A DNA stretch of 64,000 nucleotides from Symbiotaphrina buchneri (taxonomy: Eukaryota > Ascomycota > Symbiotaphrinales > Symbiotaphrinaceae), in assembly GCA_001599915.1 (NCBI GenBank), contig BCIG01000001.1, forward strand, positions 434,001 to 498,000. Direction: 5' to 3'. The notes under the pieces are model-generated. The model did no database searches. It saw nothing but the letters and a program-made list of their open reading frames with translations, and was not told the DNA's origin. The position numbers and the translations under genes were made by a program. Positions 35,860 through 48,400 of the stretch are shown here, in pieces. Position 1 is the first letter of the stretch; each line of letters begins with the position of its first letter.

Positions 35860-37982
35860 GGAGCGCCGGGTTCATGTCTGCAATGTTTTCGTGTTTTACT
35901 TGTGCAAGGACAAACAAGGTTCATCTGGATAGCCACATTCCTGTTTGGAAAAGCAACAGCTAGTGTAGCAAACTACCAAATCTAATAGATAATCTATTGT
36001 ACCGTCTGCATTTCTCCGTTTCACTGAATGCTTGGTGATCAGCCTGCCTTGAACAAATAGTGAGACGTTGCTTGCAAGGGTCATTGCCAAGATGAACTAT
36101 GCCAGGGGTGTTTCCCCGTGGTTGAGCACTAAACCCTGTCGCCACCCGCTAGCATGGAAGAGCAGCATCGAAGGCACGGGTCCTGAAGGCGTATAGGAAA
36201 GATGAAGCGCTTGTTGCGACACGAGAGACAAGAGCCCGCTGGGTGCGGCCGCTGACGCCTGCGCAATAGTCGCAGCCAGCAAACAAAGACCAGAACGGTG
36301 GCTGGTCTCGTCGGATTTCATTCACCGCAAAAGAATCAAAGAGGAGAAGCGCACAAGACCGTGCCATTTTAGAAAAAGACGAAAACGGAATAACAAGCCT
36401 CGAGAACCGTTTTGGGACTTCTTCCTCGTCAGTTTCTCCGCTCTGGAGTGAATGGCGAGATGGTCACACCATCGATGTTTTGGCGTGTTTGCGTCTTGAG
36501 CAACGGCCGCCCAAAACGGCAGGAACAAAGCGACGAAAGGAGACTGCGGAAAAAGAATTTTCCGGCTCTGCGATGCTGACGACACAAAGCTTGGATCGCC
36601 GAGGATAAAGTCCCAGGAGACCCTAAGAAATTTTCTGATCTTACTTGGATTCAGACATAGACCTCGGTTTGCTAAATCGGGTCGGTGCTGCGCTCTGCTT
36701 GTGACTTTTCCGATTGAGCAGGGAGTCTAGGTCATAATGGAAGCTTTTCGACCAACTTGATACCCGCATCTTCCGAGCTATGATTGACCATGCATATATA
36801 GCCTACTAGACAGCTGTATCTATGGGTCCCATATGCGAAGTCATCTTGTGTTGTCCATAATTACCCGACCTTGGAATAGTTGCTTAGAGCCTCAGCTAAA
36901 CGATCCATACGATCCAAAGTCAAGTGGTCTTTGCCCGAGATGCTCGGTGCTAGTTCCGATGATGCCAGCAGCCGTTCAATGAGTCATGAATCTCTACTGG
37001 TCGTGATAAACACACTTGACCATGCCCAACACAGCTTCAACCAGCTATATAGACTCTCCGCACGCCTGGCGCACCGTCCGTCATGGCTTTATAATGACCT
37101 CTAATGAATGCAAAATAACTGGACGGGAGTATTGAAGATGCCATCTGTTTAGTGAAGGCCGCAGCTAAGTCTGAGCTTTTATATAGCTGTGACAGGGGCC
37201 GTACTCCCTCCAAGCTTGAAATTTTCGTCAGCGTTATAGGATGGTGAGGCAAGATAGAGATAATCCTCAGGTGGAGGATTGCTTCAGAGCCCAATTGGGA
37301 ATCACACGAGCGAGGAAGAATGCTCGCGACGTCTCGGGAGCGTTGAAATCGGAAGTCTTTTTCACTGAAAAAGTTACCGAATTTTAACCACATCGCTTAT
37401 ACAACACCCCGTCAAATCTGTATGTAAATCAACATATCAACAATGTGACCGTGAATTATTTGAGAATTTTTTTAATTTACTTGGAGGACGATAGTGAGGT
37501 CATGAAGTTAACTTAGGTTACAGGCCTTACTGTCTGTTTTCTATGTTTGTAATCTTCCGTACGTTGTTGGATTAGTCCGTTTGAGGTGTTCCCTGATAAT
37601 TTCATCTGTCTCCACGAGTTCTGTAGTGAATAAAGATGTATTGTCATTGTTACAGCTTGAACTATTTGAATAAATGACTAAGATAACGTAGGAGATGTAA
37701 CTCAGTAACATACCTAAAGCGTCGACAACACTAGAAGCGTCCTCGTTATGTTATGTCACTATATAAGGAAAGCTTCCCTGAGTAAGCGTCTTTCGTCCAC
37801 GTCTCTTCCTCGCTATCACTCTCGCTTTGATCTGAACACGACGACCTGTCGCTCAGCGGAAGCTACTCTGTCAATCCATATCATAACGACACCATTCAAC
37901 ATCGGTATCTGATCACACTGGTTCTTTCGCAACGGCACCCTCTCTCACAGTCGACAGGTTGTTTGGGCTACTCACCGGGATC
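35860..37982. other. Intergenic region
   Basis: About 2.1 kb without a supportable gene. It becomes AT-rich from 37380 to 37770. Short - strand frames at 36097-36585 show no motif. The last 200 bases are pyrimidine-rich, like a promoter for the fragment starting at 37983. Confidence 0.5.
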
Positions 37983-38291
37983 ATGGAGTGCGAGTCATGT
38001 AGGTTCGAGTCAATAACAACGTGACACGAGCTCGCTGATGGATCAGGTGAACGTGCGTCCTCCCACAGCCTCACCTCCGGCCAACAGTCTGAGGGACGGC
38101 GGCTTGCTCTAGACCCTTCGAAGTTGTACCAGTCAGCCGTATCCACAACGCAGGGGTGTCAAGATAGCGGATCATTCTTCAACTTCATGGGACTTCCGGT
38201 CGAGGTCCGCATGATGGTCTATCGTCGTCTGCTTTCCAGCCGGTGCACCCTGACCTACAGAGACGCCTATGACCTCGACAACAGTTTATGA
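37983..38291 (+). pseudogene. F-box/2EXR-like N-terminal fragment
   Basis: A short exon (37983-37998), a 48-nt intron with a weak GTAGGT donor (acceptor ATCAG at 38046) and an exon 38047-38291 give about 86 aa. The end holds FFNFMGLPVEVRMMVYRRLL, the LPxE-x-R-x-M-[IV]-Y signature that opens fungal F-box-like/2EXR proteins and that the neighbouring gene at 39143-40645 also carries. The normal helical continuation is missing. A second frame follows at 38288-38569 (ATG, 93 aa, with FFSACLKVKRQ) that could be the displaced remainder. Either a broken copy or a mis-modelled gene with another intron. Confidence 0.4.
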
Positions 38292-39142
38292 TCAAAGACG
38301 AAACAACCGCCCGAGCCGTGGCGTCTCCTCCCGGGGGAGACGGCATCATTCCTGGACACGCCATGGCACCCAACGACGAGATCCGACTTGACTTCTTCAG
38401 TGCTTGCTTGAAGGTCAAAAGACAAGAGCTTTGTAAGCCAAAGCCCTGCTACCGCTATCTCTTGGAGAACGAAGGACCAGCTCTGCTGTGGGCAAAGGAT
38501 CGCAGACTTACAGAGGTACGAGAGCTGGCGAAGAAGGGGGGCATCGAGGAGGAGCTTTCAGCCCTTTAAAAGGAGATGTTTCCGCCGACCGCAGAAGCGC
38601 ACTCGGATGAAGGCTCGGGCAAGAAGGGGAAAGGCCACGCGGAGGCATAGGTGGTGAGAGAGGGGACAATTACATGCAACAGCTATGATGGCAAAGTACT
38701 TGGAGGCAGAAGGGTCCGAGCTGATGTTCCCATTTTCGGAAGTTCATGGGAACACCATTTGTGGCGATTTCAGCTTCGAAGTTTTGTCTCAAACGACTCA
38801 GCGTGCTAATGAAGATAGTAAGACGTTTTGGACTTTCCCGCGCCCGTTCCTTGATTCTGTGACCTTCGTACATGCCTCCAGAACTTGCCCACGATAGCTC
38901 ACGAATTCCAAACCGGCAACATCGATATCCGTGGATAAGGTGAGAAGTAAGTATGTCACTACCATTACGAATGGCATGTTTCATTTGGATTACTAAAGGA
39001 CTTCACCTCTTGAGCTCATAAAGGTAGGTGTGTTCACGGTTATTTGTTTTAAGCAGGCCAAAATTTATAACAACACAAAATAGATCAAACAGAATAAAGC
39101 ACATATGCCACACAATTTCTCGCCAGGCTCTCTCGCCCCACC
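38292..39142. other. Intergenic region with possible gene remnant
   Basis: Contains the 93-codon frame at 38288-38569, possibly the tail of the F-box-like fragment, then about 550 bases with nothing recognised. Confidence 0.4.
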
Positions 39143-40645
39143 TTACTCTTCCTCTTCGTCCGTTTCCATCTCCGTATCCTGATCTCCGTCTTCGTCCTCA
39201 TCTTCATCTGACGGGTAGCGTCCGTAATAGCCTAGCATCTCCGCTGCCAACAGCTTGACCTCCTCCCGTATTCCGCAGTCAGAAGCCGCGCGCTTAATTT
39301 CAGCCCACTCTGCATCCGAGGTCCCCCACGTGCGGTGCCTCAGATTTTTAAGCACGAAAATGTCGGGGCCAATAGCGAGCTCTATTTTGATATAGTGTTG
39401 TAGACGTACTATATCGTCGCGAGGCGGGAGTCTGCTGTCCATGACTCTTTGCGCTTCATTGATGTCGCCAAGGGCCAATCTGGCGTTCCTCATACGGCTG
39501 AGCTCTGCGAGATATGTCTCAATCAACCCCCACGTTTGGCTCCAGGACTGTGCCCAAAGTGAGTGTACCCGCCGCTGGCGGACGCGCATGTTTTCCCCTG
39601 GCACTGCCAACGCGGCCCAGCTAGGAGCTGTTGTCATGGCCCCGGAGTAAGCTGCGTAATCCAGGGCGGCCATGGCGAAGCGAGATGCAGATCTTGGCCA
39701 ATGCAGACGAAGAGCGTTGAGAGCCATGGTCTTGATGATATTGAACACCAACATGGGCAAAACTGTGGCGAAATCCTCATAAGGTAGCCGTCGGAATTCC
39801 AGATCGAAGCTGAAGGCTTCGAAGGCCTCCAGGGCTAGGTAGCAATGATCGAAGGCCGCCCCGTGTTGTCCACGCTCTGTTGCTGCGAGAGCAAGATAGA
39901 ATTCACCCCCGATGGTCCGCATCACTCGCGTGGCATCCATGTCTCCAGTCATTTGATTAGCAAGATATCGGATCCAGACAGGGAGGTCTCCAGTTGCTGT
40001 TACATTGAAAATCCGCTGCCACATCAAGAACGGGCGAAGAAGTTTTTCATGAAGAAGAGCTCGCCTGGTGGGATTGACGATGGGATGTATGTGTATGTTT
40101 ACTCGGAGGAAGGCGAAAGTCGATGGGACCTCGGGATAGAGGGGAGCAAGCCAGAAGGCAAAGCTCGGAAGGTCTTCCTTGAGTAGGAGGAAAGTAGCGT
40201 CTGACGCCAGAGTCTCCAGACCATGGCGAATAAAGCCATCTTGCATTGTTAGCGTCATGACGGGACGACATAAGTTTGGGACTGGAGTTTGCAGCCTTGG
40301 GACATATGCCTCTAGCTTTTCCGCAATCACGTTATCCGTGTTGATGACCACGATGTCGTTAGTTCTGTATAATGTTCGTACCGCCACGTCGTATACCTCA
40401 CTGTTTGTCCGCAAGAGAGGGAGGTTGAAGTTCCGACGCATCACGCGATGGAAACTCTCGAATGGCATTGCTTCCCACGAGGTGGTGGTTGGTCTCACGT
40501 AGAATGACATTGGTTCCATGTAGTATGATCTCTGCTTAGGTTCATACCCGAAGGTCCGGGTGCCACTGAGGGCAAAGGAGTAGACCATATCGCGGAGCTC
40601 ATTGGGGAGTCGAAGAAAAGGGAAGGGCATTGGGTTATGAGCCAT
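39143..40645 (-). CDS. F-box-like fungal protein with acidic tail
   Basis: Intronless, 500 aa, with ATG at 40645-40643. The N-terminus carries FPFLRLPNELRDMVYSFAL, the LPxELRxMVY pattern of fungal F-box/2EXR-type domains, which in true F-box proteins contacts Skp1 of SCF ubiquitin ligases. It continues with the family's usual N-L-P-L-L-R-T-N-S-E-V-Y-D-V-A block ('few relatives of the upper leaf then cross to the next helix'), a long helical region without repeats such as WD or LRR, and a final run rich in Asp/Glu (SDEDEDEDGDQDTE). Such genes are numerous and fast evolving in filamentous ascomycetes. Ubiquitin-ligase function is not shown by the sequence. A fragment with the same opening motif lies about 1 kb away on the other strand. 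Confidence 0.75.
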   Translation of the reverse strand: MAHNPMPFPFLRLPNELRDMVYSFALSGTRTFGYEPKQRSYYMEPMSFYVRPTTTSWEAMPFESFHRVMRRNFNLPLLRTNSEVYDVAVRTLYRTNDIVVINTDNVIAEKLEAYVPRLQTPVPNLCRPVMTLTMQDGFIRHGLETLASDATFLLLKEDLPSFAFWLAPLYPEVPSTFAFLRVNIHIHPIVNPTRRALLHEKLLRPFLMWQRIFNVTATGDLPVWIRYLANQMTGDMDATRVMRTIGGEFYLALAATERGQHGAAFDHCYLALEAFEAFSFDLEFRRLPYEDFATVLPMLVFNIIKTMALNALRLHWPRSASRFAMAALDYAAYSGAMTTAPSWAALAVPGENMRVRQRRVHSLWAQSWSQTWGLIETYLAELSRMRNARLALGDINEAQRVMDSRLPPRDDIVRLQHYIKIELAIGPDIFVLKNLRHRTWGTSDAEWAEIKRAASDCGIREEVKLLAAEMLGYYGRYPSDEDEDEDGDQDTEMETDEEEE

Positions 40646-41659
40646 GCTGAAACAAGATGAGAAACGATCTAAAAAAGCGGTCTGTATTGCAATGATCTGA
40701 AGAACTGTGGAAAAGCCATTTAAATCTGGTCGCGAGAGCCATATTATATGCTGTTCTCCACCAGGTGTGCAGACCTATTTCCGATTTAGACGCGAGTCAT
40801 AGCCAGAAAGCCGCCTTAGGAAGTGCAACAAAGGGCTTGGAAATGTGCTTATGGGTTCATTGTTTGCACAGACCCGGGAACGGCCTGAGTCGAGGTTCTC
40901 CCACATCTGCCTATGGAGGCACATCGAGTATAGCTGCACTTCCGAGGAGGAGACTCCCCCTCATCTTATGGTTGCAGGACATGATCTTCTGCCTTGCGTA
41001 GCACGAGCCGCGGCAACTGGGCGTAGTCTACAAAGGCGGTGTCAGTGGACTCTCACGCAGAAGCCATATGGGATGAAATAGACGATGCACTGCACCTCAA
41101 GCTTCCGGGAAATAGCCATGATACCGGAGTAAAATTATTGCTAACAAGTATATACATCGTGGAAGCGTACGCCAGGCGTCAACCATGAGGTCACCTTGTT
41201 GGTGGAGAATTCCTGTCAGCTTCGCCATGAAAGGCGGGACGTAGATCAGGAGCGTCTAGACCCACAGGAGGAACACTCCTATCTGAGGCATTGATATAGG
41301 GTGACTGATTTTGCAAACCGAAGACGCGCAGTATAGGAGATGATTGTGTGGATATAGGGGACAAAGGATGCGGAAACAAAGGAAAGTCCGTTTTCGCAGG
41401 GAGGGCTTGGGTTTTATATTCGCTAACTTCCCGTCCGTTTGCTTTGTTTGCTGTCATTTGTGCTAAGCGACCCACTGCAGGTAAAATGATTTCAGGACCG
41501 GGCTGCAAGCAAATGATGTCTATGCCAAAGCAAAGGCACAATTTAGGAGGACTAGCGAATTTGTTCTACAAGTATGTTCCCTGGAACGAAACAATGGTTG
41601 CTAATGCTGAAAGGAGGCAGAAGATGGTTGCAACTTAGTAATGGATTATCTCCATCTAG
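40646..41659. other. Intergenic region
   Basis: About 1 kb with only short frames of no recognisable content (for example + 41348-41638). Confidence 0.45.
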
Positions 41660-42091
41660 TTATTCTTGTGGGATCTTTTCCAGTTCTGGATATTCCGACC
41701 CGTCTCTAATAAGAGCCATAAGATCATATCGCTGATTTACTTCTCTCGTTGAGCGAATCCCCACCTTGACACCGCGAGCCTGATTTTGGTTAGTGATGCA
41801 GATAGGGAATGCAGAAGGGCAGCTCAGTGTCTTGAGGATGTCTGCTTCCTGACCAAGACAAAGGTAGGGCCATTGCTGGATTCCAAGAGAATGTTCCAAC
41901 TTTCCGGAAAGCCAATTGCAGTCAGAGAAAATGTTCTTTGCAGACTCACTGTAGCGTCTGCACCGTATCTCGTGTTCTCTTTCCATGTAAAACGCCAGCT
42001 TGGAACATAAATACAAATATTCTGAAAAGTCTGTGCGGTCAACAAATCTTGCAGAGAGCGGTAGATGCATGGTAAATGCCATTATTCTCAT
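41660..42091 (-). CDS. Hypothetical small protein
   Basis: An ATG-started frame of 143 aa with ordinary amino-acid composition (no long low-complexity runs), which is why it is listed. No domain, signal peptide or membrane helix was recognised. It could be an exon of a longer decayed gene; no convincing upstream exon was found. It lies between an F-box-like and a BTB-like gene, both on the same strand. Confidence 0.3.
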   Translation of the reverse strand: MRIMAFTMHLPLSARFVDRTDFSEYLYLCSKLAFYMEREHEIRCRRYSESAKNIFSDCNWLSGKLEHSLGIQQWPYLCLGQEADILKTLSCPSAFPICITNQNQARGVKVGIRSTREVNQRYDLMALIRDGSEYPELEKIPQE

Positions 42092-42403
42092 TAACCCGAT
42101 CTTAAGCTGTCAACACCATGATCCCAGGGGCCGCTCCAAGATCTTCTTTGAGGTAAATGGTTCGGAAAATGGGTATTCACTAATATGATGACTGTCATAG
42201 ATCGTGCGATGTTCAGAAGTCATGTCAATAGCGCTAGGAGATCAAGACGCTCAACGAATGCCAAATACACGCTATGCTACGTAGGTTGTCAGAGGGGCCA
42301 GCGTTATGAAGTAAATCCCAATAGGAAATCAAGATACGCAACGAACACCAGATAAATGCCAGATAAATGCGATTTGAAAAAGAGAAATTTGCACGATGGC
42401 CGT

Positions 42404-43797
42404 TCAGCTCGATTCGTCCGATGGGCTTGCTAGTTCAATGACATGTGAATTGCGACGGTCCGGGAGCCATTGTTCCCGCCGAACGACCGGAAGCCAAGCG
42501 TGACGTTCTCTGAGAGGCATTTTAGTGAAATGCTGGTAGTCTTCTTCTCGTAGAGCTTCCCGATTTAAGAGACTCCTTGCTAGCGGATGAATGTAATGGG
42601 CCGCTAGACAAAAATAGTGAGGCGGGGCCGGATATATTTGGATATCTCGGCTCATCATGGCCTTCAAGGCCAGGTACAACTGCGAATATGAAATATGATC
42701 CATATCCTCTGCTGTTATACGGGGTTTGGTTGGGTGTAGGTTGATATCATACTGCTTGAGCCCATCCAGCAGATCGCGAACCGTTTCACGGTCGCAGGTC
42801 TTGGATCGATGCCGGCAGAAGGTCACGCTCGGGGAGAGGCACCACCCTATGACTCGATAACACTCGTCTAATAAGAGTCTGATGTAAGTGGCCCGCTTCT
42901 CCATTATGTGCTCTACAAGAGATATAAGTTTAATGAGTAGCAATATAGGAGAATAGGGAACCCACCCATCAGGCCGTCGGGCAAGCCTTGTTTGCTGATG
43001 GAATATCCCTCATAGCAGCATTGTCCTTCTTTGACAGTAGCTCCAACCATCAGGATTGATGCGAGTCTCTTGAACTCGTCTTCCTGTCCGAGCAGCCAAC
43101 TTATCGCCATTGCCTGCGGAAGAGACTTGGCATATTCCAGGCTTGAAAGCCTTTTGGCTTTAAGAATACCATAGTCGCGGAGCAACCAGTGCCTAAGGAA
43201 CGCCGCGCTATCATATTTATCCACGACTTTGGTAAGGTCGAGAAGCTCCGAAAATGTGATGTCCAACGTCGCATCTTCTCTTGCATGGATAATACCAAGG
43301 TATCTATGCATGGCCTCCGTATTATCGTCATAGACACTAATCTTTCTCGCGCCCGCCTCCGCGAAGTGCCCATCGCGTCTTAGCATCTGGTGGAAGACGA
43401 CGCTGTTTTCTTGCAACATTTTGGAGTTGACCAAGAAGGTCGAACTCCCTCCTACCGAATGGAGGAGAATCTTCAAATTGTGAAATCGAGTAAGAATGTA
43501 TACAGCCGGTGTGGGTTCTGGATCAGGCAGGATAGGGGCCTTCAAACCTAATTTCACCAAAACGCTGCCGAGAGCTTCTATGGCCGGGGCAGTAAGGCCT
43601 GTGACCTTTTGCCATATGGGGCTGGCGGTCTCTCCGGACGGGAATGGGTGTGGGCATTCCTCCAGGTTCTCGTTCCAGCTTTTCTTATGTTGTTCAGCTA
43701 TCTCCAGAATATTTTGGTAACTGAGCACAGACAGCTCCGGGCCTGATAATCGCAATGGGAAGCGTACGGGCCCGTCCCTAGGGAAGCCGAGAGGCAT
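42404..43797 (-). CDS. BTB/POZ-like fungal protein A
   Basis: ATG at 43797. Exon 1 is 43797-42966. The intron is 42965-42913 (GTGGGT donor, acceptor TTGTAG, 53 nt, phase 1). Exon 2 is 42912-42404, for 446 aa. Around residues 125-220 lies a fungal BTB-like core. It reads first as FLVNSKMLQENSVVFHQML, the 'strand-then-helix' where BTB proteins test for a preserved substrate-like pocket. It is followed by an acidic YDDNTEAMHRYLGIIHARED and then ELLDLTKVVDKYDSAAFLRHWL, the VDKY helix typical of these proteins. BTB domains mediate protein dimerisation or Cullin-3 binding; no DNA-binding or Kelch part is visible here. The intron sits at the same place and phase as in the BTB-like genes at 56314 and 61183. 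Confidence 0.78.
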
Positions 43798-45443
43798 GAT
43801 TCTGGATTGTGCCTGTAAGTTCGATCTAGCCAAGTCGCTTGTAGAGAAATGATTCTAGGAGGGAGATGATCCGCTACTGTCCCGTCTGTTGTAGACTATG
43901 TTTTCTGTTGGAAACGAGCAGAGAGACTCGAGGTAGGAAAAAAGAGAAAGGGTAGTTCAAGGAGACGAATGGCTGTCAGTTTTCGAAGTTGAAGAGTTGT
44001 AAGTACGTGGAAAGGACGACGATACTGTTGGAGAGAGAGGAATGGTTCGGGATAGGTGAAGGCAGTACGAATAGGTCTTACGGGGTGGAGTCAGGCGGTA
44101 GACGGGAGACGGCAAGTGGGAGAAGACGTTCTGGTCCCACGTGTCAATAGCTCTCATTCTCGGTCAATTGTCGAGACCTTGGGAGATGCCTATAAGGAGA
44201 CATTCACTCTAGGCAAGCTAGTCATCATTAAAGATCCTCAGACGACAGGGCAAGGGCTTTCTGAGTTCGCGGACTCTATCAACTGGAATGACGGTCCGGG
44301 CTCTACTTCCACCTCTGAGGAGACATCCGGATCCAAATTATCTATCTATACAGTCTAATCATGGTGCTGCTCAAGGCAGGGGCAGAGTTCCATCTGGCGC
44401 AGAAGGAAAGCATCATGAGCCTTTTAATCAGCCTCGTATATAAGCTGAATAGCTTCAGTCCCATATCTGTAAGCAGCGAGGTATTGAACGAGAGTATTAG
44501 CGAACTTCGCCGAAAGATCTACCGCTATATCAGGCCAATACATGGTCTCTCTAGGCATTGTTGCGGTCCTGAACGCCGTCGTTGTCCATTGTTCGTCAAG
44601 GCTCGCTGCAAAATCGGTCCACCGGCAAGAGTAATAGGCTTACTAATCGGGTACCAGCCCCTGAGCCCCTGAGCGACCTGGGACAGACATGAAATGAGGC
44701 CACCATCACGTGCTTCTAGGCATGTTGATGCGACACAAATACTCCACGACACCTCGGATAACTAATGATGGCCGCAAGGGGCATATCAACTGTGTCTGCG
44801 ATAGAAAGTGCTGCATGGTTGTTAAGCTCAGCTCATCGCTAAGCGACGGCGAATCGCCTGGCGCTCGTCAATATCCAAGAAACTGACAGCTCCAGAAAGC
44901 AGTGATGTGTGACCATCATGAGGGGCAGTGTGCGCGACTTTGCTACCAAAGAGAAGCAGCTGCGCAACCCATTCGGCCCTTCGACCATGTTCCCTCCAGC
45001 AAGACCCGAGTCTTCTTGTACGACGCTAGTTCTTGACGGGCGTTACACGACGGCGGCCGCCTTACTCGAGCCGGTGGCTGACAGGATAACCCACCTCACA
45101 CAGCCCCTCAACCGCAATTCTGTACTACGCACATCGCGAAGCATGGCTGCACAGTCCCTGCCGATGTCTCTGTTCTGGACACAGACACCTGGAGCTAGGC
45201 CACTGCTGGAAGGTCTGGAGAGGAGAATTATCGTCATGTAGCTCAATGGCGGCTCTGTTCAAGAAGCTCGTATGCAGGCAGCCGCAGCTGCTGACAAGCT
45301 GCTTCTGTCATAACAATACCCCAGCCTCCCCGAAGTGGAGACTTTGTACTTATAGGCCCTACCACCGCAGCCGCACCATCAAGCTCTCGCTCGTGGCAAG
45401 CTTTGGGAGGAAACAGCGACCGATCGTTACTGAGATACGAATC
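43798..45443. other. Intergenic region between BTB-like and mucin-like genes
   Basis: About 1.6 kb, with promoters of both divergent genes. Several short + frames (44056-44358, 44361-44672, 44918-45241) begin with or near ATG but show no motif. A CCCCT-pair plus CACGTG element lies at 44656-44715. Confidence 0.45.
44656..44715. promoter_or_regulatory. Possible STRE pair plus CACGTG element upstream of BTB-like gene A
   Basis: AGCCCCTGAGCCCCTGAG (44656-44673) holds two CCCCT stress-response-type pentamers, and CACGTGCT follows at 44708-44715. A matching arrangement is found at 62585-62649 upstream of the BTB-like gene at 61183. Function inferred only. Confidence 0.25.
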
Positions 45444-48400
45444 ATGATCCTACATACCATCACTGCTCTGGTGCTGTTTGCGGGCATTGGTGTATCGCTG
45501 CCTCATCCTGGTAGGCTTATATTGTCCATAACACTCCATCGTGCTTATCGCTTGGCAGGCGGGGAGTACGGTACAACGGCTTGGTTTAACTCTAGCCATT
45601 CTACCCTCGAACAAGGATTGGAGCTCTCCTCAACATACATGAACAACGTATGCACTTATACCGGATACATTGCGGATTGTCAGACTGCCGGCACTACTTT
45701 CACACGGACCATAACCGCTTTTGCATTGCCCTGCAGGGGTATTTCCAGCTACGCCCAAGCAACGGAGCCGTACCGCGCGGTAGAAAGCTCAAAGGGTACA
45801 AGTATAACACAAAACGGCCTACCGTAAGTCAATGTTGCTCACTGGAAATACGGTCCGCTAACTGCCAAGATGGCAAAAGATCAGCTCTTCGACCATCTTC
45901 GCCGTCGGGGTCGACTATACCTCCTATTGTGCCGATGACAACGGCGGAATGATCACGGCTTATTCAACTACATCTTACACATACAGCGCGACAGACGAAG
46001 CGCAAGATGTAGGAGGATTCCTTCAGTCGTGCAGCAAAAACGGTCGTGCACTACCACCCTGTGCTACGTCGTACTTCACAAAATTCACGACCACGATGTA
46101 TACGGAGACGACTACCGCCTTTACCGAAGTTACTACAACGATAACGGACTCGTGTAGCATTGCGTGGACGACACCGCTGACAAGATCATCGGCGGTAGTC
46201 AGCGGCTGGTCAGTACCGGGAACAGGCATCACCACCATTGGAAGGTCGAGTCTATCGTACCATCACTACGAAACACACCGGACGTATGGGCAGGGGACAC
46301 TTTCGATCTCGCCAGCAAGGACTCATCAGCCGTCCGCCGGTCCCTACACTTCCGTATATACAACCGCACCTTCGCAGAAGAGTTCATCACCAACAGCTGG
46401 TTGGACTGTTCTCAGCACAAGTACCCCGCCAACAACGAAACCATCAATCCATACAGTTCACTCGTTGAATGGCACTACGATATGCCTCACATCTCTGGGA
46501 ACCTCAAATAAATTCAAGTCTGGAACTGGGACAGTAACGCACTTTATACCTTCGTTGGGACCACTCACGTCCATCAATACCACAACTCTGCTGCGCTCCG
46601 CAGTCTCGACAACGTCGTCCCCTTCGGGTAGCTCATTTGCCTCGCCTTCCATTCCGATTGTTCATAATACAACAACTAGATCGGTCCTATCAACTTCTCA
46701 TACCATTATTTCTTCTCGTCCATTTAGGCCTTCCATTCGACCACCTCCTCGCATGAATACCACCTTCCCGAGACAACGGCCTACTGGAATGAGCCCGACT
46801 TTGAACTTATCAAAATCTACCTTCTTCACAACCACTACCTCTGGCGTAGCCAATACAACTTCGAGCGGATACGAGACTTCCGAGGAGTCTGGCGTGGTAG
46901 CTCACACGCCCGTCCCATCGCTGCAACCTCCGCCGGCGGTGACCACACCACCTAACAATCAGCCGGCCAGGAACAACCCGACAACCTCCACCTCAGGCCC
47001 AGCCAGTACGAGTAATAGCCCGGCTATCTCTGGGCTTCAAGAGCATACCTCGGTCCCATCACTACTACCAGCGCTGCCGCTGACCACACCACCTAACAAT
47101 GAGCCGGTCAGGAATAATCCGACAACAACCACGGCTCGGGCGACAGTGACCATACTAATAACGGAGACGCCATCCAGCGGTGCTTCTCCATCACCCACGG
47201 TTCCTTCGATTGAGAACAGCGTTCCAACTCAACCAGGGACCACTTCGTCGCAGGAAGAGTCCTCTAGCGCACTTCCCGTCACGTTTCATGTCCCGCAGAC
47301 AGTCTTGGTCACTCCGTCGACATCCAGTACACCTCATCCTGCTGCACCTGACAACTTCCCAAGCTAGCAAGGCACCACAGTCTCTCAATTCGTACCCACT
47401 CTCACCACTGCTCCGGTGCCTGAGTCGGTACCAGCAACCGTACCGCTACCGCCAGCGCCAGAAACACCTCGGAGCCTTGGTCCTGGGGTCCCGCTGGTTC
47501 CGTCGCTGCAGTCCTTGACCCCCATAATCTCGACATCCGTTCCTGCGCTCTTTCCCTCCGAGCCAGTCTCAATCTCAACCCAGCATCTAGAAACTGTTAC
47601 CGCAGTTCCTGAAGTCGTCCCGTCGTCCCTGCCAGTCTCAGAACCTACACCTACTGGGACTACTAGCGGATATGGAATCAGCGGCCCTGGTATGGCTGTA
47701 CATCAACCCACGACGACGGAGCTGCTTACCTCTCAGGCGTCACCTACTACAGTTCCTGGAGGGGCACCTACAACACTGCCTCTGTCGCTTCCTGGCTTAC
47801 CGCCCCAGGTACCTTCTGTAACTCCACCAAACGCCCCTTCTTCGGTTATAACAGGAGCTGCTACTCTACTGCCTCCATCTCCCGTGCAACAGTCACAACC
47901 GGTGGGGTTATCTCAGGGGTCATCTTCTTCTCCACTATCACCCACTGGTCCTCCAACAACTACCGAACTATTACCGACTACAGTTCTAGGGAGTGGAGCC
48001 CAGGTACAGACAGAGGTACGACAAGGTCCATCAACGCCAGTACCATCTACTTCCACCTCTGGTGCCTCTGTGGAGACACAACATGTTCCAGGCCCAAGTG
48101 TCACATCGCCTGCTGGCTCTGCCGTATCCGTGGAAGTTCCAATCCCCGTCACGCTAGTCACTTCAACCACTCCTGCATCGGCCGAGTTGATTACAACTGC
48201 CAGTGAGACGGGTTTTGCATCAACCTCCCCAGGCTCAGGCTCCAGTGGGCCGTCTTCCCCTGCAGGCACCGCTACCACCTCAGCTTCAGGAGTTGAAGGA
48301 CAGACCGGTCTGGGAACTTCCACCATGCTGGGTGGTAGTAGCCAGAGTACTACAGGCGTGGGAGGGAGCAGAAGCTCTGCAGTATACACAGGCGGAGTGG

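Noticed and set aside
44056-45241. Three short + frames between the BTB-like and mucin-like genes
   Set aside because: No domain, no signal peptide, no consistent splice sites linking them.
47365-47367. Programmed stop-codon read-through at the mucin-like TAG
   Set aside because: The following bases (CAA GGC) only partly match the known CAR-YYA context; a mutation or base error is simpler.
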